From Tardiphaga sp. 709 (GTDB taxonomy: Bacteria; Pseudomonadota; Alphaproteobacteria; Rhizobiales; Xanthobacteraceae): a stretch of 64,000 nt of DNA. Numbering within the stretch: position 1 is the first letter of the stretch; each line of letters begins with the position of its first letter. Shown here one piece after another: positions 1-7,950 of this stretch. The position numbers were made by a program, and so were the translations under genes. The stretch lies in contig NZ_CP135529.1 in assembly GCF_032401055.1 (NCBI RefSeq), forward strand, positions 434,001-498,000. Reading direction: 5' to 3'. Below the pieces are notes generated by a model. It saw only the letters and a program-made list of their open reading frames with translations. It ran no database searches and was not told the origin of the DNA.

Positions 1-111
1 TTCGAGCTCAGCCTGACGTGCAGCAACTTTTTCCGCCAGCTTGTCGGATGCATGATCACGCAGTGCCGCAAGTTCCTCGATGCTCAGTGAGTCCAGATCG
101 ATCTTGGCCAT
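1..111 (-). CDS. H-NS family histone-like protein, N-terminal part
   Basis: The minus strand from the ATG at 111 reads MAKIDLDSLSIEELAALRDH and continues as a charged helix to the window edge. This N-terminal oligomerisation helix is typical of alphaproteobacterial H-NS/HvrA-like nucleoid proteins, which silence AT-rich and acquired DNA. Only 37 residues are present and the C-terminal DNA-binding domain lies outside the window, so the family call rests on the N-terminus alone. Confidence 0.7.
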   Translation of the reverse strand, partial: MAKIDLDSLSIEELAALRDHASDKLAEKVAARQAELE

Positions 112-264
112 GGAAATCTCCGTTTGTTCGGAACTAGCGGTAACATCCATGCGCCGCAAGCGCGGCAGCGCGATCATCCACCGAAGACATCATGATGGAT
201 GCAATTCAATTGACGTCGAGCTCTTGCTTCGCAGACAATGCATGCGGGATTGAGGAAACGCGTC

Positions 265-738
265 ATGGCATCCTGGAAAGAAGAGCGTGACCGGCTGGTC
301 GCGCAGACGCTCGCTTTCGTACAGGAAGTCGCCGCGGCGCATCCGGTCGCGGCCCAGCGACTGAACATCTGGCAACCGCCGAGCCACGCACCGTCGTACG
401 CGTCCGATTCAACGGAAACCGTCACCTCGCCTGCCATCACGGACGTCGATCGCTTGACGGCCCCTGCATTGATTGTACATGCGGCGAACGCGGCAATTGA
501 AACCTCGGAGCGTAGTTCGCAGGACGTTCCTGTTGCAGGTCCAACCAACACGGCATCTCCGGTCCGGAAAGATCCGCTCTATTCGGGCCCATCTGAACGG
601 GCCGAGATCCTCAAGCGCGTTGCGTCGTTCAAGGCTCGCCAGGCCCAGATGATCCACGAGCGCGACGTCTACTACGAAGCCATGCAGACGCGTATCCGAA
701 CAACGCTGCGGAACGATTCCGGGCGCGACCGGTTGTAA
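265..738 (+). CDS. Small hypothetical protein with C-terminal coiled-coil motif
   Basis: Starts at MASWKEERDRL; an upstream in-frame ATG at 238 is also possible. The middle (about residues 45-115) is low-complexity and rich in Ala, Ser and Thr. The C-terminal 45 residues form a charged helix (RVASFKARQAQMIHERDVYY) that closely resembles the small protein at 2465-2650 (RVAEFREKQAKFQREREDYY), so the two share a module. No signal peptide or membrane segment. Function unknown. A terminator follows 33 bases after the stop. Confidence 0.6.
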   Translation: MASWKEERDRLVAQTLAFVQEVAAAHPVAAQRLNIWQPPSHAPSYASDSTETVTSPAITDVDRLTAPALIVHAANAAIETSERSSQDVPVAGPTNTASPVRKDPLYSGPSERAEILKRVASFKARQAQMIHERDVYYEAMQTRIRTTLRNDSGRDRL

Positions 739-771
739 AGCCGGAGCAGCTTCCCCGATGCTCTGTTTTTA

Positions 772-802
772 GAAAGCCCCGTCCTCCCCCGGCGGGGCTT
801 TC
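772..802. terminator. Intrinsic terminator-like hairpin
   Basis: Inverted repeat GAAAGCCCCG ... CGGGGCTTTC with an 11-base loop, lying between the plus-strand gene ending at 738 and the minus-strand gene ending at 862. It suits both convergent genes, although the T tracts are short. Confidence 0.6.
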
Positions 803-861
803 GCCTTGGGGCTTCTACTCGAGAGCCGATCTGTTTGAGGGGGACGACCTGTCGGTCCGGG

Positions 862-1059
862 TTATTTGCCGAGGTGTCGCCGCACGGCGGCAACCGACGA
901 GCCGACCTTTTCGATCGCGGCGTTCAATTCGGTCGGCGAGACGCTCAGCCGATAGGCCCAGTAGTCGCGTTGGGAAGCATCACTGGAATCGATCACCGGC
1001 GCCGGCCGGACGCCGCGTTCGGACGCCAGGACGGCGGCGACTGGCACAAGACTGATCAT
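862..1059 (-). CDS. DUF3606-like protein with altered N-terminus
   Basis: The C-terminal 40 residues (YWAYRLSVSPTELNAAIEKV) match the DUF3606 pattern Y-W-x5-V-S-x2-L-x2-A-[VI]-x-x-V-G and resemble the better-preserved copy at 4357-4530. The N-terminal half (MISLVPVAAVLASERG...) does not look like the usual charged DUF3606 start, so this is either a truncated copy with a new start or a decaying gene. Function of the family is unknown. Confidence 0.5.
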   Translation of the reverse strand: MISLVPVAAVLASERGVRPAPVIDSSDASQRDYWAYRLSVSPTELNAAIEKVGSSVAAVRRHLGK

Positions 1060-1175
1060 GCTGGCAGGGTAACACGTCGCCCATACAGCCCAAGTGAGCG
1101 CTCGCTCCAACGTTAACAGGCGATTGATGCAATCTCGGAAAGCCGCCCAGCCAAAGCAAGCCTTGCCGCGAGCGG

Positions 1176-1424
1176 TTACTGAACCACCGAGCCCAGCGAG
1201 GCCTGGATCTCATTGAGCGGGATGCACAGCTTCTTGCGGCGCAGGCCGCGAATGCCGCCGGTGACCTTCAAGATCTTGCCGGCCGCACATGACCCGTCCT
1301 GGACCAGCGCGCTCTCGTAAGGCGCCAGGATGAGCGGTTCAGCTGTCCGAATGGACTGAGCGGCGGAAGGTGTGGCCAACGCCACCAGAGAAATTCCAAA
1401 AGTCCCCAAAACCCAAAAACGCAT
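1176..1424 (-). CDS. Secreted small protein, DUF6719-like
   Basis: 82 residues. An N-terminal hydrophobic stretch (residues 1-20) ending in ATPSAAQ reads as a Sec signal peptide with an AXA-type cleavage site. The mature part has two cysteines, in DGSCAAGKILKVTGG and KKLCIPL, which could form a disulfide. The CxxGxIKxVTGG pattern recalls small periplasmic proteins of Bradyrhizobium annotated DUF6719. Role unknown. Confidence 0.6.
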   Translation of the reverse strand: MRFWVLGTFGISLVALATPSAAQSIRTAEPLILAPYESALVQDGSCAAGKILKVTGGIRGLRRKKLCIPLNEIQASLGSVVQ

Positions 1425-1585
1425 GGTCGTCCCCAACGCAGCAAATACGCACCGGTCCAAGGGTAATCGTTCACGCCCTTCAATTTTTGCAGTCAGCTCT
1501 CCCCGAGCCGTTACCGCAATTATTGCCCCGGACCACCGCGAAACACAAAGCAATTTTCGCGCCGATTTCCGGTTTCAGTATAGGG

Positions 1586-1792
1586 TCAGAGCGTGACCTG
1601 CTCGTGACCGCACTCCTTGCAGGTGAAAGACACCCGCGCGACGCCCTTTGGCGCCGAAACCTTGTTCGCCGCGCCGCACTTGCCGCAGGTCGTCATAATC
1701 CGTGTGTCGCCCTGCTTCACCACCAGCGCCTTGCGCTCCATAGTCTCGCGGATCAGACGCTCGGCCTCTTCGCGCATTGCCTGCTTGCTCAT
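1586..1792 (-). CDS. Zinc-ribbon protein
   Basis: 68 residues: an N-terminal charged helix followed by a zinc ribbon with two CxxC knuckles, CGKCG at about 36-40 and CKECG at about 58-62. Probably cytoplasmic. The four-cysteine spacing suggests structural Zn binding; no enzyme domain is attached. Partner and function unknown. Confidence 0.65.
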   Translation of the reverse strand: MSKQAMREEAERLIRETMERKALVVKQGDTRIMTTCGKCGAANKVSAPKGVARVSFTCKECGHEQVTL

Positions 1793-2073
1793 GCAGCTCT
1801 CCTGACAGACGCCGAAGCAAAAGGCCCCGATCGAGCGGCCTTATAGCTGATGACAATGACACTCTCCATCGCGATCAGAATCGCCCCCCTGATCGCACCA
1901 TTCCCCTGCAGAATTTCCGTGCATTCCAATCGGCCGCAGCGATATCCCGATGGACAGAACTGATGACCTGAACTAGAACAAATAGCGAACATCATTCGCC
2001 AATGTTTTATCGCGACGTCACAGGAATCGCCGGGTTGGCGGGGCATACGCGGCTGGAAAACAGGGAGACTGAC

Positions 2074-2241
2074 ATGGATTTGCAGGCACGTATCGACCTT
2101 TGGAAAAGCATCGATCCGGATCCGGAATTCTGCCGCAAGGCAGAACGAGAAATGCTGCTGTTGAGTTGTCAGGACGAAGACTGGGTCAACGCGCGGATGC
2201 GGGATTTCGAACAGGCGCTCGCATTGGAGAGTGTTGAATAA
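2074..2241 (+). CDS. Small acidic hypothetical protein
   Basis: 55 residues, starting at the ATG preceded by a good ribosome binding site (CAGGGAGA, about 6 bases upstream). Acidic and helical with no recognisable domain. Followed about 45 bases later by a terminator-like hairpin, which supports a short monocistronic unit. Confidence 0.6.
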   Translation: MDLQARIDLWKSIDPDPEFCRKAEREMLLLSCQDEDWVNARMRDFEQALALESVE

Positions 2242-2287
2242 CGGAACCCTTTGGCGTCGGCGGCGTTACGTCTGCGCTGGAACATCC

Positions 2288-2317
2288 AACCTCGCTTCAC
2301 CGCGGTGATGCGAGGTT
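2288..2317 (+). terminator. Intrinsic terminator
   Basis: AACCTCGC ... GCGAGGTT stem, with a further TCACC/GGTGA pairing inside, followed by TTGTTTTG. Lies 46 bases after the stop of the 55-residue protein gene. Confidence 0.65.
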
Positions 2318-2464
2318 TTGTTTTGCCGGTGATTCGGTGCGGGAGATCTCAGCTTGCGTGAGCGTCGCGCGCTGCGACTTATCCACCGGTCGCCTTGCAA
2401 AGATCGGATTGATGCCGCATTCGGCATCGATGCTCTCCTTGGGGAGCGAAACGAAGAGAAGAGA

Positions 2465-2650
2465 ATGAACGAAGAAAGAATTTCAGCGGCACGCGCCGAC
2501 ATGGAACGCCGGGTGGCAGAATTTCGCGAGAAGCAGGCGAAGTTTCAGCGCGAACGCGAAGACTATTACGAGACCACGATCGAAAAGGTACGGGCCACCG
2601 ACTGGAACGAGTTCGTGACACCCCGTCAGGAGCGCCGCGTGCGGCACTAG
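2465..2650 (+). CDS. Small coiled-coil protein
   Basis: 61 residues, almost entirely charged helix, with a purine-rich RBS (GAAGAGAAG) before the ATG. Its core RVAEFREKQAKFQREREDYY is shared with the C-terminus of the 265-738 protein, pointing to a small paralogous family. Function unknown. Confidence 0.65.
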   Translation: MNEERISAARADMERRVAEFREKQAKFQREREDYYETTIEKVRATDWNEFVTPRQERRVRH

Positions 2651-2670
2651 CTACGATCTGCTCGCAGCAG

Positions 2671-2717
2671 CATTCAATAAAAAGCCCGCCATTATCTGGC
2701 GGGCTTTTTATTGAATG
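2671..2717. terminator. Strong bidirectional terminator
   Basis: Perfect inverted repeat with 21-bp arms (2671-2691 and 2697-2717) and a 5-base loop. The GCCCGCCA core is flanked by A5/T5 tracts on both sides. Placed exactly between the convergent genes ending at 2650 (+) and 2777 (-), so it can serve both strands. Confidence 0.9.
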
Positions 2718-2776
2718 CGAGTCACTGCGCGTGCAGCTCAATAGGCCCGAAGCAATGCTCCGGGCCGTGTTGGGCC

Positions 2777-3106
2777 CTACCAATAACCATAGCTGCGATA
2801 GTAACGCGGGCCATAGGCATAGGGGCCGGGACCATAGTAACCGCCATAATAAGCCGGACGGTAATAGCGCGGTCGATAATAGCCGTAGCCGGGACCGTAG
2901 CCATAATAGCGTGGGCCATATCCATATCCGTACGGTCCGTACGCGCCGCCATAGGCCCCCGCGGCCAGTGCACCTGCGGCAATACCAAAGCCGATTGCGG
3001 GACCCGGTCCCCAACCTCTACCCCATCCGCGCGCTTCAGCCGGCGCCGTCATGGCGGTCGTGCCGATGGCTGCGACAGTGGCCAGGATCAATGCTGCCTT
3101 TTTCAT
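2777..3106 (-). CDS. Secreted Gly/Tyr-rich protein
   Basis: 109 residues: a classic signal peptide (MKKAALILATVAAIGTTAMT, cleavage near APAEA) followed by a Gly/Tyr/Pro-rich repetitive tail (YGPYGYGYGPRYYGYGPGYG). Small exported proteins like this are common in Rhizobiales; their role is unknown. No catalytic motif. The terminator at 2671-2717 lies just downstream. Confidence 0.75.
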   Translation of the reverse strand: MKKAALILATVAAIGTTAMTAPAEARGWGRGWGPGPAIGFGIAAGALAAGAYGGAYGPYGYGYGPRYYGYGPGYGYYRPRYYRPAYYGGYYGPGPYAYGPRYYRSYGYW

Positions 3107-3210
3107 GTGATACCCTTTCTGTTCACCACCGGCCAAATAACGCCAAGCTTTTTTGTTGGTTTCAGGGCCTGTAAGATTTCACCGCTCGGGTTCCAGACCG
3201 GAAGTGTGTC

Positions 3211-3429
3211 ATGATGCCCATTCGCTATCGCCGTGCGCAGCTCGCACGCCAGCTTCAGGCCTTTCACGCGGCGCACCCCGAATTCATCAGAGAGCGGCTT
3301 CGCGCTTTCGATGAGCACAACGGACGCGACAAGATGATTCCCGTGACGCATCGCAAAATGAAACCGTCACCCTATACGCGTCGCTTCGCTACGCTCCCCC
3401 GCGACAAGGCGCCGATTAGCTCCGGATGA
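3211..3429 (+). CDS. Small basic hypothetical protein
   Basis: 72 residues, basic, starting MMPIRYRRAQLARQLQAFH after a weak GGAAG site. No recognised domain. Coding status is moderate because a minus-strand reading frame (3103-3351) overlaps it; the plus frame has the better start context. Confidence 0.4.
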   Translation: MMPIRYRRAQLARQLQAFHAAHPEFIRERLRAFDEHNGRDKMIPVTHRKMKPSPYTRRFATLPRDKAPISSG

Positions 3430-3567
3430 AGCCTTAACGCGCCCCACACCGGCTTCACGTTTCATTCACCATGAGGGGCCGGTTATCGGAACGGCTCGCA
3501 AAGCCGACGCTTTCCTCTCCATGAATGTACGCGGTGTCGCACGGACACGCGTGCGAGCAGTGGAGTA

Positions 3568-3819
3568 ATGGCGATGATTGAACAGATCGCGAAGATCGAC
3601 AAAGCGCTCGACGAATTGCTCGTCGGCCTCGGCCAGATGGTGCTGCGCCTGTCGAGTCCGCATGTCACACGCACGCGCGAAGAGCGCAAGGCTCTTGTCC
3701 GCTCCGTCAATCAGTTCTCAACCTGCGCGGCCCGCTCCAGCGATCCGCGGGTCCTCAAGCTTGCCGAGGATCTGCAGGACACGCTCAAGCCACGTCTGCG
3801 CCTAGTCGCCAGCCGCTGA
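3568..3819 (+). CDS. Small helical hypothetical protein
   Basis: 83 residues, start preceded by GTGGAG. Predicted all-helical and cytoplasmic (MAMIEQIAKIDKALDELLVG), with a basic centre. No domain recognised. Confidence 0.5.
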   Translation: MAMIEQIAKIDKALDELLVGLGQMVLRLSSPHVTRTREERKALVRSVNQFSTCAARSSDPRVLKLAEDLQDTLKPRLRLVASR

Positions 3820-3914
3820 CGGCACGACGTGCCCAAAACGTCCGCGCGGCAACGACGCAGGAACGTTTCTCCCTTTCACCGGTTGGCGAGACACAACCAG
3901 AAGGGAGACGGCTT

Positions 3915-4280
3915 ATGCCCATCGAAGCAAGTGAACAAGGCAACCTCATTGGCAGCGACAAGGTCGAAGGCACCGCGGTGTTCGGCGCCGACGACCAGAA
4001 GATCGGATCGATCGAACGCGTGATGATCGACAAGAAGAGTGGCCGGGTGTCCTACGCTGTGCTCAGCTTCGGCGGCTTTCTCGGCATCGGCGACGATCAC
4101 TATCCTCTCCCTTGGCAGTCGCTGAAATATGACACCGCACTCGGCGGCTATCGCACCGGCGTGACACAGCAGCAGCTGGAGAACGCCCCGAAATACGGCA
4201 ATGACAATAGTTGGAATTGGGCTGACACATCGCGGGCCCGCGCGGTGAACGATTACTACGGCGTTCCCATGGGCATCTGA
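3915..4280 (+). CDS. PRC-barrel domain protein
   Basis: 121 residues. A PRC-barrel fold is suggested by residues about 8-75: LIGSDKVEGTAVFGADDQKI followed by GSIERVMIDKKSGRVSYAVL, the usual pattern of a conserved G-x-x-V and a D-x-x-x-G-x-[VI]-x-Y-A-V strand pair. Such stand-alone barrels in rhizobia are often stress-associated; the partner is unknown. RBS AAGGGAGA precedes the ATG, and a very clean terminator follows at 4304-4329. Confidence 0.85.
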   Translation: MPIEASEQGNLIGSDKVEGTAVFGADDQKIGSIERVMIDKKSGRVSYAVLSFGGFLGIGDDHYPLPWQSLKYDTALGGYRTGVTQQQLENAPKYGNDNSWNWADTSRARAVNDYYGVPMGI

Positions 4281-4303
4281 CGCCCGGGATATACCACACA
4301 GCG

Positions 4304-4329
4304 GAACGGCACCCGATCGGGTGCCGTTC
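4304..4329 (+). terminator. Intrinsic terminator after PRC-barrel gene
   Basis: Perfect palindrome GAACGGCACCC-GATC-GGGTGCCGTTC followed by TTGTTT. Lies between the plus-strand PRC-barrel gene and the minus-strand DUF3606 gene, so it may serve both. Confidence 0.85.
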
Positions 4330-4356
4330 TTGTTTGCCCAGTCCGATGTATCGGCT

Positions 4357-4530
4357 CTAGCGCGCCAGTTCCTTGCGCACGGCCGCAGCCGCATTGCCGA
4401 CTTTCTCTACTGTTGCCTGCAACTTCTCGCGGGACACGCCGAGCTGGTGGGTCCAGTATTTCACCTCATGCGCCTCGTGCATGTTGATCTTGCTGCGATC
4501 CGGTTGACCCTTGTTCTTCAGGTCGTCCAT
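4357..4530 (-). CDS. DUF3606 domain protein
   Basis: 57 residues from the ATG at 4530. Full DUF3606 layout: charged start (MDDLKNKGQPDRSKINMHEA), Y-W, GVSREKLQ and VEKVGNAAAAVRKEL. Intact paralogue of the degraded copy at 862-1059. The family is small, cytoplasmic and of unknown function. The 5' side overlaps another possible small reading frame on the same strand, which I did not accept. Confidence 0.75.
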   Translation of the reverse strand: MDDLKNKGQPDRSKINMHEAHEVKYWTHQLGVSREKLQATVEKVGNAAAAVRKELAR

Positions 4531-4785
4531 CGTCGTCGGCCTCTTCAATCAACTGGTTGATGTAAGTGGCGAGTTGCTCGCCGGCGTCATTGAATTCTTC
4601 GTCCACGCAAGGTGTCCCATATGCCGTTTGGTGAGTGCAAAACATGCACGACTGTGACTTGTTCCGGGCGCCGCTCACCTGCCACACAAGCAATTGTTCA
4701 AATGCCGGAGATTCCGCCAACCCGGCTTTAACTGCACTTCCAGAGCTCGGAGAACCCAATCGCACCCGCGGCATTATGGGAGATG

Positions 4786-4953
4786 ATGTCCACAGCCCTT
4801 GTCGTTCAAACCGTCGAACTGAGGCCGAACCCGCCGCCTTACGGTCGGCTGTCATTGCGCACGGGGGCATGGGACCAGTTGCAGGCGAAACGGGCCTATG
4901 ACGACCATCACGAGCCGCCGGAGGCGCCGGTCGAGCTCGACAAGAAGGTCTGA
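4786..4953 (+). CDS. Small hypothetical protein
   Basis: 55 residues, MSTALVVQTVELRPNPPPYG..., with GGGAG directly upstream of tandem ATGs (4783 and 4786). Ends in an acidic tail. No known domain. Accepted because the RBS and amino-acid composition look coding; not certain. Confidence 0.4.
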   Translation: MSTALVVQTVELRPNPPPYGRLSLRTGAWDQLQAKRAYDDHHEPPEAPVELDKKV

Positions 4954-4983
4954 GGTAGCCAGCAGTCCGCGGCGATCCACGCT

Positions 4984-5202
4984 CTAGTGCGAAACACCCC
5001 CACCAATGCCGACGCTCCCGCCGACCCTGATGCAGGTCGACGTCCCCTCAACCTGGACGAAGCCGGCGCCGTATTGCTTACACGGATCTGCTTTTCGTGG
5101 TGCCGGCGTCATGCTGTGCTTCGTTGCCACTGGCTTCTTCGACGCCGCAGCAAAGGCCTGCAGCGGGATGACAGCGATCAGCAGTCCAACGATAATTCTC
5201 AT
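4984..5202 (-). CDS. Secreted mini-protein resembling a porin N-terminus
   Basis: 72 residues: a signal peptide (MRIIVGLLIAVIPLQAFAAA), a short basic linker, then CKQYGAGFVQVEGTSTCIRV-GGSVGIGGG. That last block is the conserved N-terminal strand pair of alphaproteobacterial outer-membrane porins, here standing alone without the barrel. Either an independent two-cysteine periplasmic protein or the relic of a porin gene. Start chosen at the ATG at 5202 because it gives the signal peptide. Confidence 0.65.
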   Translation of the reverse strand: MRIIVGLLIAVIPLQAFAAASKKPVATKHSMTPAPRKADPCKQYGAGFVQVEGTSTCIRVGGSVGIGGGVSH

Positions 5203-5275
5203 GGTCTTCCCTCGCCGCTTGTATGCGGTCGTATAGCTCATTGGAACGAATGCCGCAGTGCGGTGTTTCCATGGC

Positions 5276-5488
5276 ATGGGACCGAGAGAAGAAGATAATG
5301 GCGTATTGCTGCTCAGCGCGGTCGCGCTTGTCTGCGGAATGATCGCCTTCGTACCGTGGCTCCTCGAGCCGACACCCGCTGTTGCAAGCAAAAACACCCA
5401 GCGTGTCGCCCATGAGCGACCTGTGTCGCAAGAGCCGGTGCGCGTGATCATGCCCTTTAGCCCGAACACAACGCCGAGCCAGCGTTGA
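5276..5488 (+). CDS. Small single-pass membrane protein
   Basis: About 70 residues from MGPREEDNGVLLLSAVAL: an acidic start, one hydrophobic helix (LLLSAVALVCGMIAFVPWLL), then a polar tail. Start uncertain. Function unknown. Confidence 0.4.
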   Translation: MGPREEDNGVLLLSAVALVCGMIAFVPWLLEPTPAVASKNTQRVAHERPVSQEPVRVIMPFSPNTTPSQR

Positions 5489-5500
5489 CGCCTTGCTTGG

Positions 5501-5686
5501 CTAGTTGGCAGCCACAGGCTGGCCGGCGGTACGAGTGAGCTTGTCGGCTTTCAGCAGGACATGGTCCGTTGCCAGCTGCGGCCGGGCGAAGAAGCTCACG
5601 GCGACAAAGGCTGCGCAGAACAGAAATCCTACCAGCATCACCCGTCGATGCGTCGGCTTGTCGGCATTGTGAAACGAAGCGGACAT
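5501..5686 (-). CDS. Small single-pass membrane protein
   Basis: 61 residues from the ATG at 5686, preceded by the RBS GAGGGAG. A polar N-terminus, one transmembrane helix (VMLVGFLFCAAFVAVSFFA), then a basic tail. Function unknown. Confidence 0.55.
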   Translation of the reverse strand: MSASFHNADKPTHRRVMLVGFLFCAAFVAVSFFARPQLATDHVLLKADKLTRTAGQPVAAN

Positions 5687-5893
5687 GGTCACTCCCTCGA
5701 TGGGAAATGAATAGCTCACTCTTATTTCCGCGCAATCATACTCTGGTTTTAACCTAACCGATGAAGGTGGCTTGGCTGAGCGGATTTTAACGAAGCCGTT
5801 GTGGACTGTTAATTTTCGGCGCTCCCGCGATCAAACTAAACTACAGAACCGCATCGTAAAGCGACCCCGCCCGGTCGTTACTTCCTCGGCGTG

Positions 5894-6130
5894 TTACTTC
5901 TTATCGACGTTGTCCTGCGAGATCGGGGGAGCGCAGGTCTCCTTCGCATACTTCTCAGCGAGTTCGAATATTTCGCGACGGCGCTCCGGCTCGTTAATGG
6001 TGAGGTAAGTCACAACCATTTTTAAGGCCTCCTCGTCCGAAGCCCTTCCAAACCGCCACACGAGTAACACTCCCAAGTTGTACAGAAAGGTTTCGGAACC
6101 TTTTCCCTGTACGTTGAATTGAATGCCCAT
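5894..6130 (-). CDS. Hypothetical protein
   Basis: 78 residues, MGIQFNVQGKGSETFLYNLG... with a charged C-terminal helix. No domain recognised. Divergent from the PAS gene at 6181; the 50-base gap between them is AT-rich (TACGTAATATTACG) and probably holds promoter elements. Confidence 0.45.
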   Translation of the reverse strand: MGIQFNVQGKGSETFLYNLGVLLVWRFGRASDEEALKMVVTYLTINEPERRREIFELAEKYAKETCAPPISQDNVDKK

Positions 6131-6180
6131 CAATATACGTAATATTACGATTAATTGGCCAATAAGTTCCGGGAGCGGTG

Positions 6181-6705
6181 ATGATTGTCGGTCGGCCCAT
6201 CTCGGAGATATGCAGGGAGCTTGCCATCTCGGCGCAGGCGAGCCATCAGACAGTTCTCGCGCAGATCCTGCGGATGGCTTCGCTCGAAGCCGCCCAGAGC
6301 GGCGTGCGTCATCATGAAGGCGATTCCAGTATCCAGGATCGATTGGTTGGCATCTGGGACTGGGACATCGCCAATGACCGCGTCTATGCAGACAGCAAAT
6401 TCGCCCGCCTGTTCGGCGTCAATGCAGATTTGGCCTCGCGGGGCACGCCATTACAAGACTGGCTGGATGCCATTCATCCGGACGATATCAATGATGTCAC
6501 CGCCGCCATCAATCGCTCACTGACGACCGGTCAGGTGTTCTCCCGTGAATATCGCGTCGTCTCTCACGGCGACACGCATTGGGTCTATGCGCGCGGCAAG
6601 TGCACGCTCGATTCGTCAGGCAAGGCGGTTCGGTTTCCCGGCGCCATCGTCGACATCACGCAGGAGAAGATCGAGGACTATAACCTCAGCATCGCTCCAA
6701 CCTAA
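6181..6705 (+). CDS. Stand-alone PAS domain protein
   Basis: 174 residues, RBS GGGAG before the start. Residues about 10-40 look like a helix-turn-helix-type segment (ISEICRELAISAQASHQTVL). Residues about 50-165 are a PAS/PAC fold: GIWDWDIANDRVYAD..., AIHPDDINDV, REYRVVSHGDTHWVYARG and ends DITQEK. There is no kinase or cyclase output domain, so it probably acts as a sensor partner or a DNA-binding sensor. Ligand not readable from sequence. Confidence 0.8.
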   Translation: MIVGRPISEICRELAISAQASHQTVLAQILRMASLEAAQSGVRHHEGDSSIQDRLVGIWDWDIANDRVYADSKFARLFGVNADLASRGTPLQDWLDAIHPDDINDVTAAINRSLTTGQVFSREYRVVSHGDTHWVYARGKCTLDSSGKAVRFPGAIVDITQEKIEDYNLSIAPT

Positions 6706-6815
6706 TTCTGACCTTTGGGCTGCCCGCTTCACGACAAAATCGCCGGCAAAACGACAAGGGAGCCGACGGCTCGTTGCCTGCGGGAACGTAGCCTTACGCT
6801 ACCCGTTATACTCGC

Positions 6816-7034
6816 ATGGCAAAGAAATTTTTTAGCGTCGTCGTCGTTCGCTCCGTCGAGGAATCCGTGGAGATTGTTGTCGAGGCCAAGAGCGCCGACG
6901 ACGCACATGTGGCGGCTATTCAGCATCTTCGGCAAAGCGGTGACGAATATGTGTGGGGAAAGCCGCGCAAGGATTTGACTGTCTGGCAAAAGCGGGAGAT
7001 CGATACGCCAGCCATTGTCGATGTGAGCGCTTAA
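6816..7034 (+). CDS. Small hypothetical protein
   Basis: 72 residues, MAKKFFSVVVVRSVEESVEI..., with a predicted alpha/beta pattern including SADDAHVAAIQHLRQ. It resembles in style the 14144-14332 protein (xxADSDEQALKFAEKIV), a short beta-alpha-beta unit. No catalytic motif. Confidence 0.55.
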   Translation: MAKKFFSVVVVRSVEESVEIVVEAKSADDAHVAAIQHLRQSGDEYVWGKPRKDLTVWQKREIDTPAIVDVSA

Positions 7035-7170
7035 AAGCCAGCTAACCTCGCAATCCCGCAGATGTCCCGTCGTTGCCGCTACGATACCTGCCATTTGTCG
7101 TATTAAGCTGCTATGGCAAGCACCGCTGCCTTTGCAGTTGCAGGCCTGCGTCGACCATGGAGACAATCCA

Positions 7171-7620
7171 ATGCGCTACCTTCACACCATGCTGCGCGTC
7201 CGCAATCTGGATGCGGCCCTGAAATTCTATGCCGATGCGCTCGGGCTCAAGGAAGTCCGCCGGGTCGACAACGACAAGGCGAAATTCACTCTGGTGTTCT
7301 TGTGCGCCGCCGAAGACGAGGCGCTGCTGGCCGACACCAAGGGCCGCGGCGCGCCGCTGGTCGAACTCACTTACAACTGGGACGAAGAGAAATATGGCGA
7401 GGATCGCTATTTCGGTCATCTCGCTTATGAGGTCGACGACATCTACGCGACCTGCGACCGGTTGATGAAGCTCGGTATCACCATCAATCGTCCGCCGCGC
7501 GATGGCCAGATGGCCTTCGTGCGATCGCCCGATCTGCATTCCATCGAGCTTCTGCAGAAAGGCGACGCACTGCCGCCGCAAGAGCCATGGTCGTCAATGC
7601 CCAACACCGGACATTGGTAA
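7171..7620 (+). CDS. gloA: Lactoylglutathione lyase (glyoxalase I)
   Basis: 149 residues. Converts the hemithioacetal of methylglyoxal and glutathione to S-lactoylglutathione in the cytosol. Glyoxalase signature at the N-terminus (MRYLHTMLRVRNLDAALKFY, with the metal ligand His5), then ELTYNWDEEKY (metal Glu), YFGHLAYEVDDIY (second-half metal His), and SPDLHSIELLQK carrying the last Glu. Length and order fit GloA. The adjacent glutathione S-transferase at 7951 fits a glutathione-dependent detoxification neighbourhood. Confidence 0.93.
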   Translation: MRYLHTMLRVRNLDAALKFYADALGLKEVRRVDNDKAKFTLVFLCAAEDEALLADTKGRGAPLVELTYNWDEEKYGEDRYFGHLAYEVDDIYATCDRLMKLGITINRPPRDGQMAFVRSPDLHSIELLQKGDALPPQEPWSSMPNTGHW

Positions 7621-7712
7621 CTCACAAAACGCATCGCTGCAGGTGCCGCGGTGGAACGCCATGAGCAGTGCCGCGTTGTTGATGCGATACTGATTTCATG
7701 GAGGCTGAGACA

Positions 7713-7793
7713 ATGGGACGTGGAATTCTGCTCTGGCTGCTGGGTGTACCGATTCCGGTGATCATTCTGCTGTGGCTCTTCTTCGGTCGCTGA
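7713..7793 (+). CDS. 26-residue membrane peptide
   Basis: MGRGILLWLLGVPIPVIILL then a short WLFFGR end; essentially one hydrophobic helix with a Pro kink. GGAGG lies 8 bases upstream of the ATG. Peptides of this type (MGRG-[IV]-LLWLLG-[VI]-PIP) recur in Rhizobiales genomes. Followed directly by a terminator. Too short for most gene callers. Confidence 0.7.
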   Translation: MGRGILLWLLGVPIPVIILLWLFFGR

Positions 7794-7815
7794 CGCCTCC
7801 CAAGCTGAACCCATG

Positions 7816-7843
7816 AACAGGCCTCGCTCACGCGGGGCCTGTT
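7816..7843 (+). terminator. Intrinsic terminator
   Basis: AACAGGCC ... GGCCTGTT stem followed by TCGTTTG, 22 bases after the stop of the membrane peptide. Confidence 0.65.
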
Positions 7844-7950
7844 TCGTTTGCGGGCTCGCTCCTTTGTGAGAGGTCAGCACGAGACCGGCCTTGCGATGGC
7901 GGCGCGTTGCTGGCTAAACCTGCGGCGCTTATTCGCCAGCGAGGTTCATC

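Noticed and set aside
4466-4645. Possible minus-strand peptide MFCTHQTAYGTPCVDEEF... overlapping the DUF3606 gene
   Set aside because: Overlaps the DUF3606 gene in another frame over much of its length and has no RBS; could be real but not supported well enough.
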